Assembly: GCF_000379985.1 (NCBI RefSeq)
Contig: NZ_KB904107.1
Coordinates: 29,309 to 93,308, forward strand
Length of the DNA: 64,000 nucleotides
Direction of reading: 5' to 3'
Source: Streptococcus caballi DSM 19004
Lineage (GTDB): Bacteria; Bacillota; Bacilli; Lactobacillales; Streptococcaceae
The translations under genes and the position numbers were made by a program. Below, piece by piece: positions 57,212-64,000 of the stretch (positions within the stretch are counted from its first letter, which is position 1; the number at the start of each line of letters is the position of its first letter). The notes beneath the pieces were generated by a model. That model saw nothing but the letters and a program-made list of their open reading frames with translations. It ran no database searches and had not been told where the DNA came from.

Positions 57212-58792
57212 TCACGAACCATGTTTATCTCCAATACTAATAATTTGATCAAATAATTCTTTGTTTTCATCATATAAATGATGAGTAATCATGATAATTG
57301 TCAAGTTTTCTATTTGGAGAAGTTCTCTTTCGATATCTACTGCTGTCTTTTTATCCAAATTGGCAACAGCTTCATCCATAATGATAATTGGTTTATCTCC
57401 AAGTAGCTCTCTAGCAATAGAAATCCTTGCCTGCTGTCCACCAGATAAGTCATCTTTATATTCCTGATTTAAACGTCCTTTAATAAAACGATCAATGCGT
57501 GAAAGATGTAAAATCTCATCAAAATTGTCTTTATCTATAGAACGCCCTAAGGTCATATTATCAAGTAACGTATCTTTAAAAAGATATGCTTTTTGCGGAA
57601 TCAATGCAAAAATATCTTGCAAACCTCTCAGTGAGAGTTCTTTATAGTTATGGTTGTCAATAAAAATATCACCTTCGTAATGTGTTAATTCTCCAGTCAA
57701 TACTCGAATTAATGTTGTTTTTCCAGAACCAGACCCACCCACAACAACTACTTTTTGTCCTTTTTTAATAGTAATATCAGGATATACAATAGTGTTATTG
57801 TTATCAAAAATGACATGAAGATTTTGAAGCCTTAGTGTATGATTAAAGCTTTCAATAACATCCAACGGTTCTTGTTCAACTTTCTTAGGGTATTTATCTA
57901 ACAATTTAAAAGTTGCTTTAAATGTAACAATATTATAAGCAGCACCTCTAGTATAGTTGAATAAAGAACTTGTTAGATTTGCAATTGAGAATATGACACC
58001 CGTTGTAATACTTCCTCTCATGACTAAATAACCAGTTACAATAAAAATGATTACTTGTGCAATGATACTCGACATTAAAGAGAGAGAATTAGCTGTACTA
58101 GAACTTTTAGTTAAGCTAACTTTGGACTTAATCATTTGTGTAAAATCGGTTAAAATGCGGTTTTTAAAATAATCTGTTTGGTTATTATGATAAAAAATTT
58201 CATAACCATTTAAATAGTCACTTGTACGATTTAAAGCAATACTAGATGCGTCTGAAACTTTTTCAGTTTTATTAGCAATATTTCCTTCAAAAATTTTAGG
58301 GACAAAGTAGACAAAAATTGTCATCAAAATACTAACGGTAAGTAATAACCAATGAAAATATATGATAGCAAAAGCATTAAATACTACTGTCATAACACTT
58401 TCAATTGCATCATATAGTTGCGTGAAACCATTATCCTTAAGCAAGGTCATATCATTGATTAACCATGAATTATATTCTGCTTTACTATAATTATTACCTA
58501 CATAAGAATTTGCAATTAAAGAATCTAACAAATCATTACGAATAAGGTTAACTTCTTTTTGAGATAGCTTTTCCTTTAACGTGTCTTTCCAAACTTGAAA
58601 AATACTATAGCCTGCCCAACACGAAATATCTATGATACCCCAAAAAACAAACCTATCCCACTCACTATTAATTAGTGAGTCCAGCATCCATGTTAAAGAG
58701 AGTGAACTCATAACATTAGCAACTACCCAGAAAATAATAATAACAAACAGTAGCAAATTTTCTGTCCTAAACTTCCATAAATATTTCAACAT
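57212..58792 (-). CDS. Orphan ABC exporter (fused permease-ATPase)
   Basis: 526-residue half-transporter with about six membrane segments (to residue 290) and an ATPase domain with Walker A GGSGSGKTT, signature LSGGQQARIS, Walker B IIIMDEAVANLD with the catalytic Glu, and H-loop THH. It is about 50 residues shorter than common exporters. It is more AT-rich than its neighbours and stands alone on the minus strand between a pseudogene and an AT-rich spacer, suggesting acquisition by transfer. GGGAG precedes the ATG. Homodimer export of a peptide or drug is likely; the substrate is unknown. Confidence 0.88.
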   Translation of the reverse strand: MLKYLWKFRTENLLLFVIIIFWVVANVMSSLSLTWMLDSLINSEWDRFVFWGIIDISCWAGYSIFQVWKDTLKEKLSQKEVNLIRNDLLDSLIANSYVGNNYSKAEYNSWLINDMTLLKDNGFTQLYDAIESVMTVVFNAFAIIYFHWLLLTVSILMTIFVYFVPKIFEGNIANKTEKVSDASSIALNRTSDYLNGYEIFYHNNQTDYFKNRILTDFTQMIKSKVSLTKSSSTANSLSLMSSIIAQVIIFIVTGYLVMRGSITTGVIFSIANLTSSLFNYTRGAAYNIVTFKATFKLLDKYPKKVEQEPLDVIESFNHTLRLQNLHVIFDNNNTIVYPDITIKKGQKVVVVGGSGSGKTTLIRVLTGELTHYEGDIFIDNHNYKELSLRGLQDIFALIPQKAYLFKDTLLDNMTLGRSIDKDNFDEILHLSRIDRFIKGRLNQEYKDDLSGGQQARISIARELLGDKPIIIMDEAVANLDKKTAVDIERELLQIENLTIIMITHHLYDENKELFDQIISIGDKHGS

Positions 58793-59256
58793 AAATAGCT
58801 CCCATCTAACTAAATTTATTCAGTAAAGAATCAACTATCAAATCAAGAAGATTATCTACGTCACCTTCTTTTTTAACTGATCCATTTGTTAAAACTTACT
58901 CAGTCATTTTTTTATAATATGATATTTAGAAGGTCTTAACATTCACAAAACTCTCCCGCCTCAAGGTAAGCGTTTACATAATCTGTTTCATTTTCTGCTT
59001 ATTAGGTAAATAAAAATAGGTTTTTTACTCCAATTATGGACATGCAAACAATTAAAAATTTTTGGATAAAATATTTAAATATGTTAAGCAATCAATTAGA
59101 CATTGACTTATACTTATTTTATCAACTGTTGATTACCTTTTCAAGTTTAGAAACAGGTGTTTTTTACCACTGTACAAGGCAAGAAATAAAATCATTTTCT
59201 CTTTATATATAAATCTCTATAAACTACCTATAAGGAAGATTGTAAACGCAAATAGC
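58793..59256. other. AT-rich intergenic region
   Basis: About 460 bp of very AT-rich sequence. A 58-codon frame at 59036-59212 (MDMQTIKNFWIKYLNML) is open but has no ribosome site and no recognised family; it may be chance or a remnant. No repeats or terminators were seen. Confidence 0.35.
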
Positions 59257-59286
59257 TTGCTTTTTAGGCTGACATTTTGGTATAAT
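59257..59286 (+). promoter_or_regulatory. Promoter of the riboswitch-ATPase transcript
   Basis: TTGCTT, 18 bp, TATAAT with extended TGG; start near 59293. Confidence 0.75.
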
Positions 59287-59295
59287 TGTAGACAT

Positions 59296-59407
59296 ATCAA
59301 GGGAGTAGCAGACGGATTTATCCGTGGCAAGGTCGTCATTACGAAATCGTTGGTTTCCGGCCTTGTCTTAAACAGCGAGACTTGTTTTTTTAAACAGGTC
59401 TCTTTTT
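59296..59407 (+). ncRNA. yybP-ykoY (Mn2+) riboswitch with terminator
   Basis: The aptamer begins with the GGGAGTAGC box (59301-59309), contains GGCAAGGTCGTCATTACG and returns with CCGGCCTTGTC. A terminator GAGACTTGTTT/AAACAGGTCTC (59377-59402) with a T run follows. yybP-ykoY RNAs bind Mn2+ and turn on efflux genes; in pneumococcus one controls a P-type ATPase of the same kind as the downstream gene. Confidence 0.85.
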
Positions 59408-59501
59408 ACATTCTTTTATGAAAAGAGACTAGGCGGTAAAGGGATTATTCCCTTTATACTCTCAAAAGGAGTATTGGATTTTAAGAGAAGGAGAACGTAT
59501 T

Positions 59502-62183
59502 TTGTCTAAAGAACAAAGTAGAGAATTGTTTTACACACAAGACAAAGAAGATGTCTTGGAACATTTAGAATCATCTAAAGAGGGCTTGTCCACAGCAGAG
59601 GCACAAAAACGTTTGGCTGACTATGGACGTAATGAATTGGATGAGGGTGAAAAACGCAGTCTTTTGGCTAAATTCCTTGACCAATTTAAAGACTTGATGA
59701 TTATCATCTTACTAGTTGCGGCAGCCCTATCCGTCATCACTGAGGGAACCGAAGGTCTGACTGATGCTCTTATCATTTTAGCTGTTGTGGTGCTTAATGC
59801 CGCCTTTGGTGTGTACCAGGAAGGTCAAGCAGAAGCAGCAATTGCAGCTCTTAAAAAGATGTCTAGCCCGATTGCCCGTGTACGTCGTGACGGACACGTT
59901 ATCGAAGTTGATTCCAAAGAATTAGTTCCAGGGGATATTGTCATGCTAGAAGCTGGTGATGTTGTCCCTGCTGATATGCGTCTTTTGGAAGCAGCTTCTC
60001 TCAAAATTGAAGAAGCTGCCTTAACAGGTGAATCTGTCCCTGTTGAAAAAACATTATCAGGGTCTGTAGCAGCTGATGCTGGTATCGGTGACCGTGTCAA
60101 TATGGCCTACCAAAATTCAAATGTTACCTACGGACGTGGCTCAGGTGTGATTACCAACACAGGAATGTACACGGAAGTTGGTAAGATTGCCAATATGTTG
60201 GCAAATGCAGATGATACTGACACACCATTAAAACAAAACCTCAACCAGTTGTCTAAAGTGTTAACGTATTTGGTTGTTGCCATTGCTCTTGTGACTTTTA
60301 TTGTAGGTGTTTTTGTTCGAGGCGAAGAGCCTTTGAAAGGATTAATGGTTGCCGTTGCGCTTGCTGTTGCTGCTATTCCTGAAGGTCTTCCAGCCATTGT
60401 TACTATCGTTCTTTCAATGGGAACAACCACTCTTGCTAAACGTAATTCGATTGTACGAAAATTGCCAGCAGTTGAAACACTTGGTTCGACAGAAATCATT
60501 GCTTCAGATAAAACTGGTACCTTGACCATGAATCAAATGACTGTCGAAAAGGTTTACACGAATGGTCAATTGCAAAGTTCTGCTAGCGATATTGCTGCTG
60601 ATAACAATACTTTACGCATCATGAACTTTGCCAATGATACGAAAGTTGACCCAAATGGCAAACTTATAGGTGATCCAACTGAAACTGCTTTGGTTCAATT
60701 TGGTTTTGATCATAGTTTTGATGTCCGTGATGCTTTGCAAATGGAACCTCGTGTGGCTGAATTGCCATTTGACTCGGACCGTAAACTCATGTCAACAATC
60801 CATAAACAGGCTGATGGTCGCTACTTTGTTGCCGTTAAGGGTGCTCCAGATCAGTTGCTCAAACGGGTGACAAAGATTGAAGAGAATGGTAATGTTCGCT
60901 CTATTACGGAGACTGATAAACAAACGATTCTTGCAATCAATAAAGACCTGGCCAAACAAGCCCTACGTGTCCTAATGATGGCTTATAAATATGTGTCAGA
61001 AGTTCCTACACTTGACACAGAAATTGTCGAAGCTGACCTAATTTTCTCAGGTTTGGTTGGCATGATTGACCCTGAGCGTCCCGAGGCAGCAGATGCTGTT
61101 AAAGTAGCCAAAGAAGCGGGTATCCGTCCAATCATGATTACTGGTGACCATCAGGATACCGCAGAAGCTATTGCTAAACGTCTTGGCATCATTGAAGACG
61201 ATGGTGAGGATCATGTCTTTACGGGTGCAGAGCTCAATGAATTGTCCGACGAAGAATTCCAAAAAGTCTTTAAACAATACTCTGTCTATGCGCGCGTGTC
61301 TCCAGAGCATAAGGTTCGTATTGTTAAAGCTTGGCAAAAAGAAGGTAAGGTTGTTGCCATGACAGGTGATGGTGTTAATGATGCACCATCGCTTAAGACT
61401 GCTGATATCGGCATCGGTATGGGAATTACTGGTACAGAAGTGTCTAAGGGTGCTTCAGATATGGTCTTGGCAGATGATAACTTTGCGACAATCATTGTTG
61501 CTGTTGAAGAAGGACGTAAAGTCTTCTCTAATATTCAAAAATCAATTCAGTACTTACTATCTGCTAATATGGCTGAAGTCTTTACCATCTTCTTTGCCAC
61601 TCTCTTTGGTTGGGATGTACTTGAGCCAGTTCATCTCTTGTGGATTAACTTGGTAACTGACACCCTTCCTGCAATTGCTCTTGGTGTTGAACCAGCTGAG
61701 CCAGGTGTTATGACCCACAAGCCTCGTGGACGTAAGTCAAGTTTCTTTGATGGTGGTGTTATGGGAGCTATTATTTATCAAGGAATTTTCCAAACGCTTT
61801 TGGTTCTTGGTGTTTATGGATGGGCGCTCCTTTATCCAGAACACGCAGAAACCCACATGATGCATGAAGATGCGTTGACAATGGCTTTTGCCACACTAGG
61901 TCTTATTCAATTGATTCATGCTTTCAATGTGAAATCTGTTTACCAATCTATCTTTACAGTTGGTGCTTTTAAGAATAAAACCTTTAATTGGTCAATTCCT
62001 GTTGCTTTCATTCTTTTGATGTTGACAATCGTGGTTCCAGGTTTTAACACTCTGTTCCATGTTTCGCATTTGTCAGTGACACAATGGGGAGCAGTTATTA
62101 TTGGAAGTCTGTTAATGCTTGTTCTTGTTGAAGTGGTCAAAGCTGTGCAACGAGCGCTTGGACAAGATGAAAAAGCTATTTAA
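59502..62183 (+). CDS. Cation-transporting P-type ATPase (PacL/CaxP/MgtA type)
   Basis: 893-residue P2A-type ATPase that exports Ca2+ and/or Mn2+. It shows the TGES actuator motif in ALTGESVPVEK, phosphorylation Asp in IIASDKTGTLT, nucleotide-binding KGAPDQLL, MITGDHQDTA and hinge GDGVNDAPSLK. Membrane helix 4 has AAIPEGLPAIV (PEGL, Ca-ATPase type) and helix 6 NLVTDTLPAIALG. The start is TTG at 59502 behind AAGGAG. The Mn-type riboswitch upstream argues that the physiological signal is Mn2+. Confidence 0.94.
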   Translation: MSKEQSRELFYTQDKEDVLEHLESSKEGLSTAEAQKRLADYGRNELDEGEKRSLLAKFLDQFKDLMIIILLVAAALSVITEGTEGLTDALIILAVVVLNAAFGVYQEGQAEAAIAALKKMSSPIARVRRDGHVIEVDSKELVPGDIVMLEAGDVVPADMRLLEAASLKIEEAALTGESVPVEKTLSGSVAADAGIGDRVNMAYQNSNVTYGRGSGVITNTGMYTEVGKIANMLANADDTDTPLKQNLNQLSKVLTYLVVAIALVTFIVGVFVRGEEPLKGLMVAVALAVAAIPEGLPAIVTIVLSMGTTTLAKRNSIVRKLPAVETLGSTEIIASDKTGTLTMNQMTVEKVYTNGQLQSSASDIAADNNTLRIMNFANDTKVDPNGKLIGDPTETALVQFGFDHSFDVRDALQMEPRVAELPFDSDRKLMSTIHKQADGRYFVAVKGAPDQLLKRVTKIEENGNVRSITETDKQTILAINKDLAKQALRVLMMAYKYVSEVPTLDTEIVEADLIFSGLVGMIDPERPEAADAVKVAKEAGIRPIMITGDHQDTAEAIAKRLGIIEDDGEDHVFTGAELNELSDEEFQKVFKQYSVYARVSPEHKVRIVKAWQKEGKVVAMTGDGVNDAPSLKTADIGIGMGITGTEVSKGASDMVLADDNFATIIVAVEEGRKVFSNIQKSIQYLLSANMAEVFTIFFATLFGWDVLEPVHLLWINLVTDTLPAIALGVEPAEPGVMTHKPRGRKSSFFDGGVMGAIIYQGIFQTLLVLGVYGWALLYPEHAETHMMHEDALTMAFATLGLIQLIHAFNVKSVYQSIFTVGAFKNKTFNWSIPVAFILLMLTIVVPGFNTLFHVSHLSVTQWGAVIIGSLLMLVLVEVVKAVQRALGQDEKAI

Positions 62184-62221
62184 TAAAAAAGAGACTGGCC
62201 CCTAAAATGAGATAGAAGAAA

Positions 62222-62263
62222 AACACTCCTGTTTCTGGTTTAATAGAAACAGGAGTGTTTTGT
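62222..62263 (+). terminator. Hairpin at the left end of the IS remnant
   Basis: AACACTCCTGTTTCT/AGAAACAGGAGTGTT with an 8-nt loop, flanked by A and T runs. It could end transcription of the upstream ATPase and shield the transposase from read-through. Confidence 0.7.
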
Positions 62264-62264
62264 T

Positions 62265-62525
62265 ATGATCAAAAAAGCCTATTCGGTAGAAATTAAGTTA
62301 GTCTGTATCAAGATGAAGAAGGCAGGTAAGTCCAATAAGGTCATCGTGGAGACTTTGAAAATCAAGAATGATAGTCAAGTTTATACTTGGATGAGATGGT
62401 ATGAGAAGGAAGAGCAGCATCGTTTCCATCAACGCTTGGGTAACTACGGTAAAGGGATAGGACAGCTATCCGAAGTGGAACAGTTACGCCTGCAGGTGGC
62501 ATTACTAAAAAGTATCGGAGCTTGA
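62265..62525 (+). CDS. IS3-family transposase OrfA
   Basis: 86-residue HTH protein (KKAYSVEIKLVCIKMKKAGK, then SQVYTWMRWYEKEEQHR) typical of IS3/IS150 OrfA, ending with a Leu-rich segment that normally leads into the OrfA-OrfB frameshift. The start overlaps the end of the hairpin. Confidence 0.75.
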   Translation: MIKKAYSVEIKLVCIKMKKAGKSNKVIVETLKIKNDSQVYTWMRWYEKEEQHRFHQRLGNYGKGIGQLSEVEQLRLQVALLKSIGA

Positions 62526-62529
62526 TAAG

Positions 62530-63034
62530 GCCATCGACAAAGTAAGTCTTATCAAGCTGGTGGAAGAATATAAGAAAGTCTATCCAGTGTCCATCATTCT
62601 GGACTGCTTTGATGTTAAACGCTCCACTTTCTACCGTTGGAAAGCCGGGGACGGAAAGTCTGGAAAACGAGATGGAATTGTCGATAAAATTAAGCAACTT
62701 TGTATGGACAATCAGGTTATCTATGGCTATCGTACCATCACACGATTGCTCAAGAAAACTCATAGCCCATCGTCAACCGTAAGAAAGTTTATCATATCAT
62801 GAAGGATAGTGGTTGGCTCTATCGCACTCGTCCTAAGAGGATGCCACATCTAGGCAATCCATATGATGTGACGGGGAACAAGCTAGACCGTGATTTTCAA
62901 TCGGAACAATCATTAGAGAAGCTTGTCAAGATACTGACTTTGTGCTTGATCCTCTCAACCAACTGGAATTGATTCAAGGAGTCATCTTACACAGTGACCA
63001 GTCTCCTGTAGCTTACAGAAAACTGGTTGCATAA
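62530..63034 (+). pseudogene. IS3-family transposase OrfB, degraded
   Basis: Recognisable pieces: EYKKVYPVSIILDCFDVKRS and YRWKAGDGKSGKR, then IYGYRTITRLLKK. A frameshift near 62760 is followed by VYHIMKDSGWLYRTRPKR, and then a large deletion removes most of the DDE core. The end keeps LIQGVILHSDQ. Confidence 0.75.
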
Positions 63035-63169
63035 AGGTGCTTTTCTTCTGTCCCATTTTTGGGTTGTAGTGCCTCTTGAGCATGATTACTTTTTATTAAA
63101 TAATAGTTCAAGATCCTTGCATTTGTCATTTAATAAGGCTAGAATATTATTGGAAAGGAAGTTTTTATC

Positions 63170-63832
63170 ATGAAAAAATTTTTTGCTGAACTTATTGGTA
63201 CATTTATTCTTGTCTTTGTAGGGACAGGAGCTGCTGTGTTAGGTGGCGGTGCTAGTAATGTTATTGGCTACGCCTCTATCGGCCTTGCTTTTGGTTTGAC
63301 AATTGTCGCTGCCGCTTACAGCATTGGCTCTGTATCTGGCGCACATCTTAATCCAGCAGTTTCCGTTGCTATGTATATCAATAAACGTATGGATGCTAAG
63401 GAATTAGTGACTTACATTTGTGGCCAAGTAGTCGGTGCCATTTTAGCAACGCTTTGTCTCTTGTCAATTACTGGTGACAGCTCTTCTCTTGGTCAAAATG
63501 TGGTTTCTGATGGCTATTCACTTTTTACAGGTTTCCTTGTTGAAACTGTTTTAACCTTTATCTTTATTTTGGTTATTATGACAGTGACATCAGCTAAGAA
63601 AGGAAATGCCAGCCTAGCTGGGCTAGTGATAGGTTTAACTCTAACTTTGATTCATTTTGTTGGTATTCCTGTTACAGGGATGTCGGCTAATCCAGCACGT
63701 AGTTTAGCTCCAGCTTTGTTTGCTGGGGGGTCAGCACTCAGTCAAGTTTGGATTTTCATCTTGGCTCCACTTCTGGGCGCTATTCTAGCAGCGCTTGTCG
63801 CTAAATATCTTCTAGATACAGAAGCAAAATAA
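63170..63832 (+). CDS. Aquaporin / MIP family channel
   Basis: 220-residue channel with six membrane segments and two NPA half-helices: HLNPAVSVAM and SANPARSLAPALF. NPARS (Ser instead of the Asp of glycerol facilitators) points to a water-type aquaporin like AqpZ, although substrate range cannot be settled by sequence. AAGGAAG precedes the ATG. No glycerol genes are adjacent. Confidence 0.9.
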   Translation: MKKFFAELIGTFILVFVGTGAAVLGGGASNVIGYASIGLAFGLTIVAAAYSIGSVSGAHLNPAVSVAMYINKRMDAKELVTYICGQVVGAILATLCLLSITGDSSSLGQNVVSDGYSLFTGFLVETVLTFIFILVIMTVTSAKKGNASLAGLVIGLTLTLIHFVGIPVTGMSANPARSLAPALFAGGSALSQVWIFILAPLLGAILAALVAKYLLDTEAK

Positions 63833-63859
63833 ACACAAAAAATGACATCTATCTGATAT

Positions 63860-63919
63860 ACTCCCCTTATAGTGGACAGTGAAAAAACAAAAATTTTCAC
63901 TAGAAACTATAACGGGAGT
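63860..63919 (+). repeat. Long imperfect hairpin at the left end of an IS
   Basis: ACTCCC-TTATAGT-AGTGAAAA pairs in order with TTTTCACT-ACTATAA-GGGAGT, interrupted by small internal loops. The final GGGAG is the ribosome site of the following transposase ORF, so the hairpin would hide it in read-through transcripts. Confidence 0.7.
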
Positions 63920-63925
63920 TTTACT

Positions 63926-64000
63926 ATGTCCAAAAGAAGTCCAAAGTCTGTCTCTGAAAAACTAGAACTTGTTCTACTTCACTCGGAAGAAGGGAAATCA
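63926..64000 (+). CDS. Start of an IS transposase gene (cut by the window edge)
   Basis: The first 25 codons, MSKRSPKSVSEKLELVLLHS and on, resemble the HTH N-terminus of an IS3-family OrfA. GGGAG lies upstream within a hairpin. The rest is outside the window. Confidence 0.6.
   Translation, partial: MSKRSPKSVSEKLELVLLHSEEGKS

Larger units (their letters stand above)
62196..63068 (+). mobile_element. IS3-family (IS150-like) element remnant
   Basis: Imperfect terminal inverted repeats of about 31 bp: the left end (62196-62226, containing CTAAAATGAGATAGAAGAAA) matches the complement of the right end (63037-63068) at most positions. Between them are orfA and a broken, internally deleted orfB. 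A perfect 17-bp hairpin lies inside the left end (62222-62263). The element is only about 870 bp, against roughly 1.2-1.5 kb for intact members, and cannot transpose alone. Confidence 0.75.

Noticed and set aside
59036..59212. 58-codon ORF in the AT-rich spacer
   Set aside because: No ribosome site and no recognisable domain; open frames of this size are common in such AT-rich sequence.

Overview
The window is a chromosomal segment of a low-GC Gram-positive coccus, almost certainly Streptococcus. Evidence seen: the division cluster murD-murG-divIB-ftsA-ftsZ-ylmE-sepF-ylmG-ylmH-divIVA-ileS, a trp operon led by a chorismate mutase, Dpr, clpE with a CtsR box, small streptococcal proteins of unknown function, extended -10 (TGnTATAAT) promoters and T-box leaders. 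The order rsmD-coaD-sepM ... trp ... dpr ... glcK ... typA ... murD-divIVA-ileS ... clpE resembles, from memory, that of Streptococcus mutans; the species itself cannot be fixed from this sequence.

Layout. 1-7.4 kb: a secreted repeat protein on the minus strand, then rsmD-coaD-sepM, a YunD-type metallophosphatase, yutD, rlmN and a VanZ-like gene. 7.4-11.2 kb: a heterodimeric ABC multidrug exporter behind a long structured leader that contains a candidate leader-peptide ORF. 11.4-15.1 kb: an ABC-2 transporter plus a DesK/NarL-type two-component system, flanked by two micro-ORFs. 15.3-16.5 kb: a membrane protein with an AbrB-like N-terminus. 16.5-23.7 kb: the trp operon behind a tandem T-box whose second unit has no Stem I. 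23.9-28.5 kb: alcohol dehydrogenase, endonuclease III without a complete Fe-S motif, a truncated prepilin peptidase, dpr under Per-box-like sites, and yqgQ-glcK-rhodanese. 29-43.8 kb: typA and the division/cell-wall cluster ending in ileS. 44-51.2 kb: small conserved proteins, clpE and argF diverging across CtsR and CIRCE-like sites, and an amino-acid ABC transporter. 51.3-55.5 kb: feoAB with a perfect Per box and a TauE-like permease. 55.7-64 kb: a DUF1934 protein, a decayed cation-efflux gene, an AT-rich orphan ABC exporter, a P-type Ca/Mn ATPase under a yybP-ykoY riboswitch, an IS3-family remnant, an aquaporin, and the start of another IS.

How it works together. Housekeeping modules (division, Trp synthesis, Ile-tRNA charging, translation factors) carry RNA-level control (T-boxes, riboswitch). 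Stress and metal modules (dpr, feoAB, clpE, the Mn/Ca ATPase) carry recognisable operators. Two signals cut across genes. At least four genes have a promoter -10 box placed so that transcription should start on, or one base before, the A of ATG (leaderless mRNAs). The 10-mer TAGCRGAGCT occurs about 11 times, ten of them on the plus strand, in different reading frames and between genes. No tRNA, rRNA or CRISPR array was seen.
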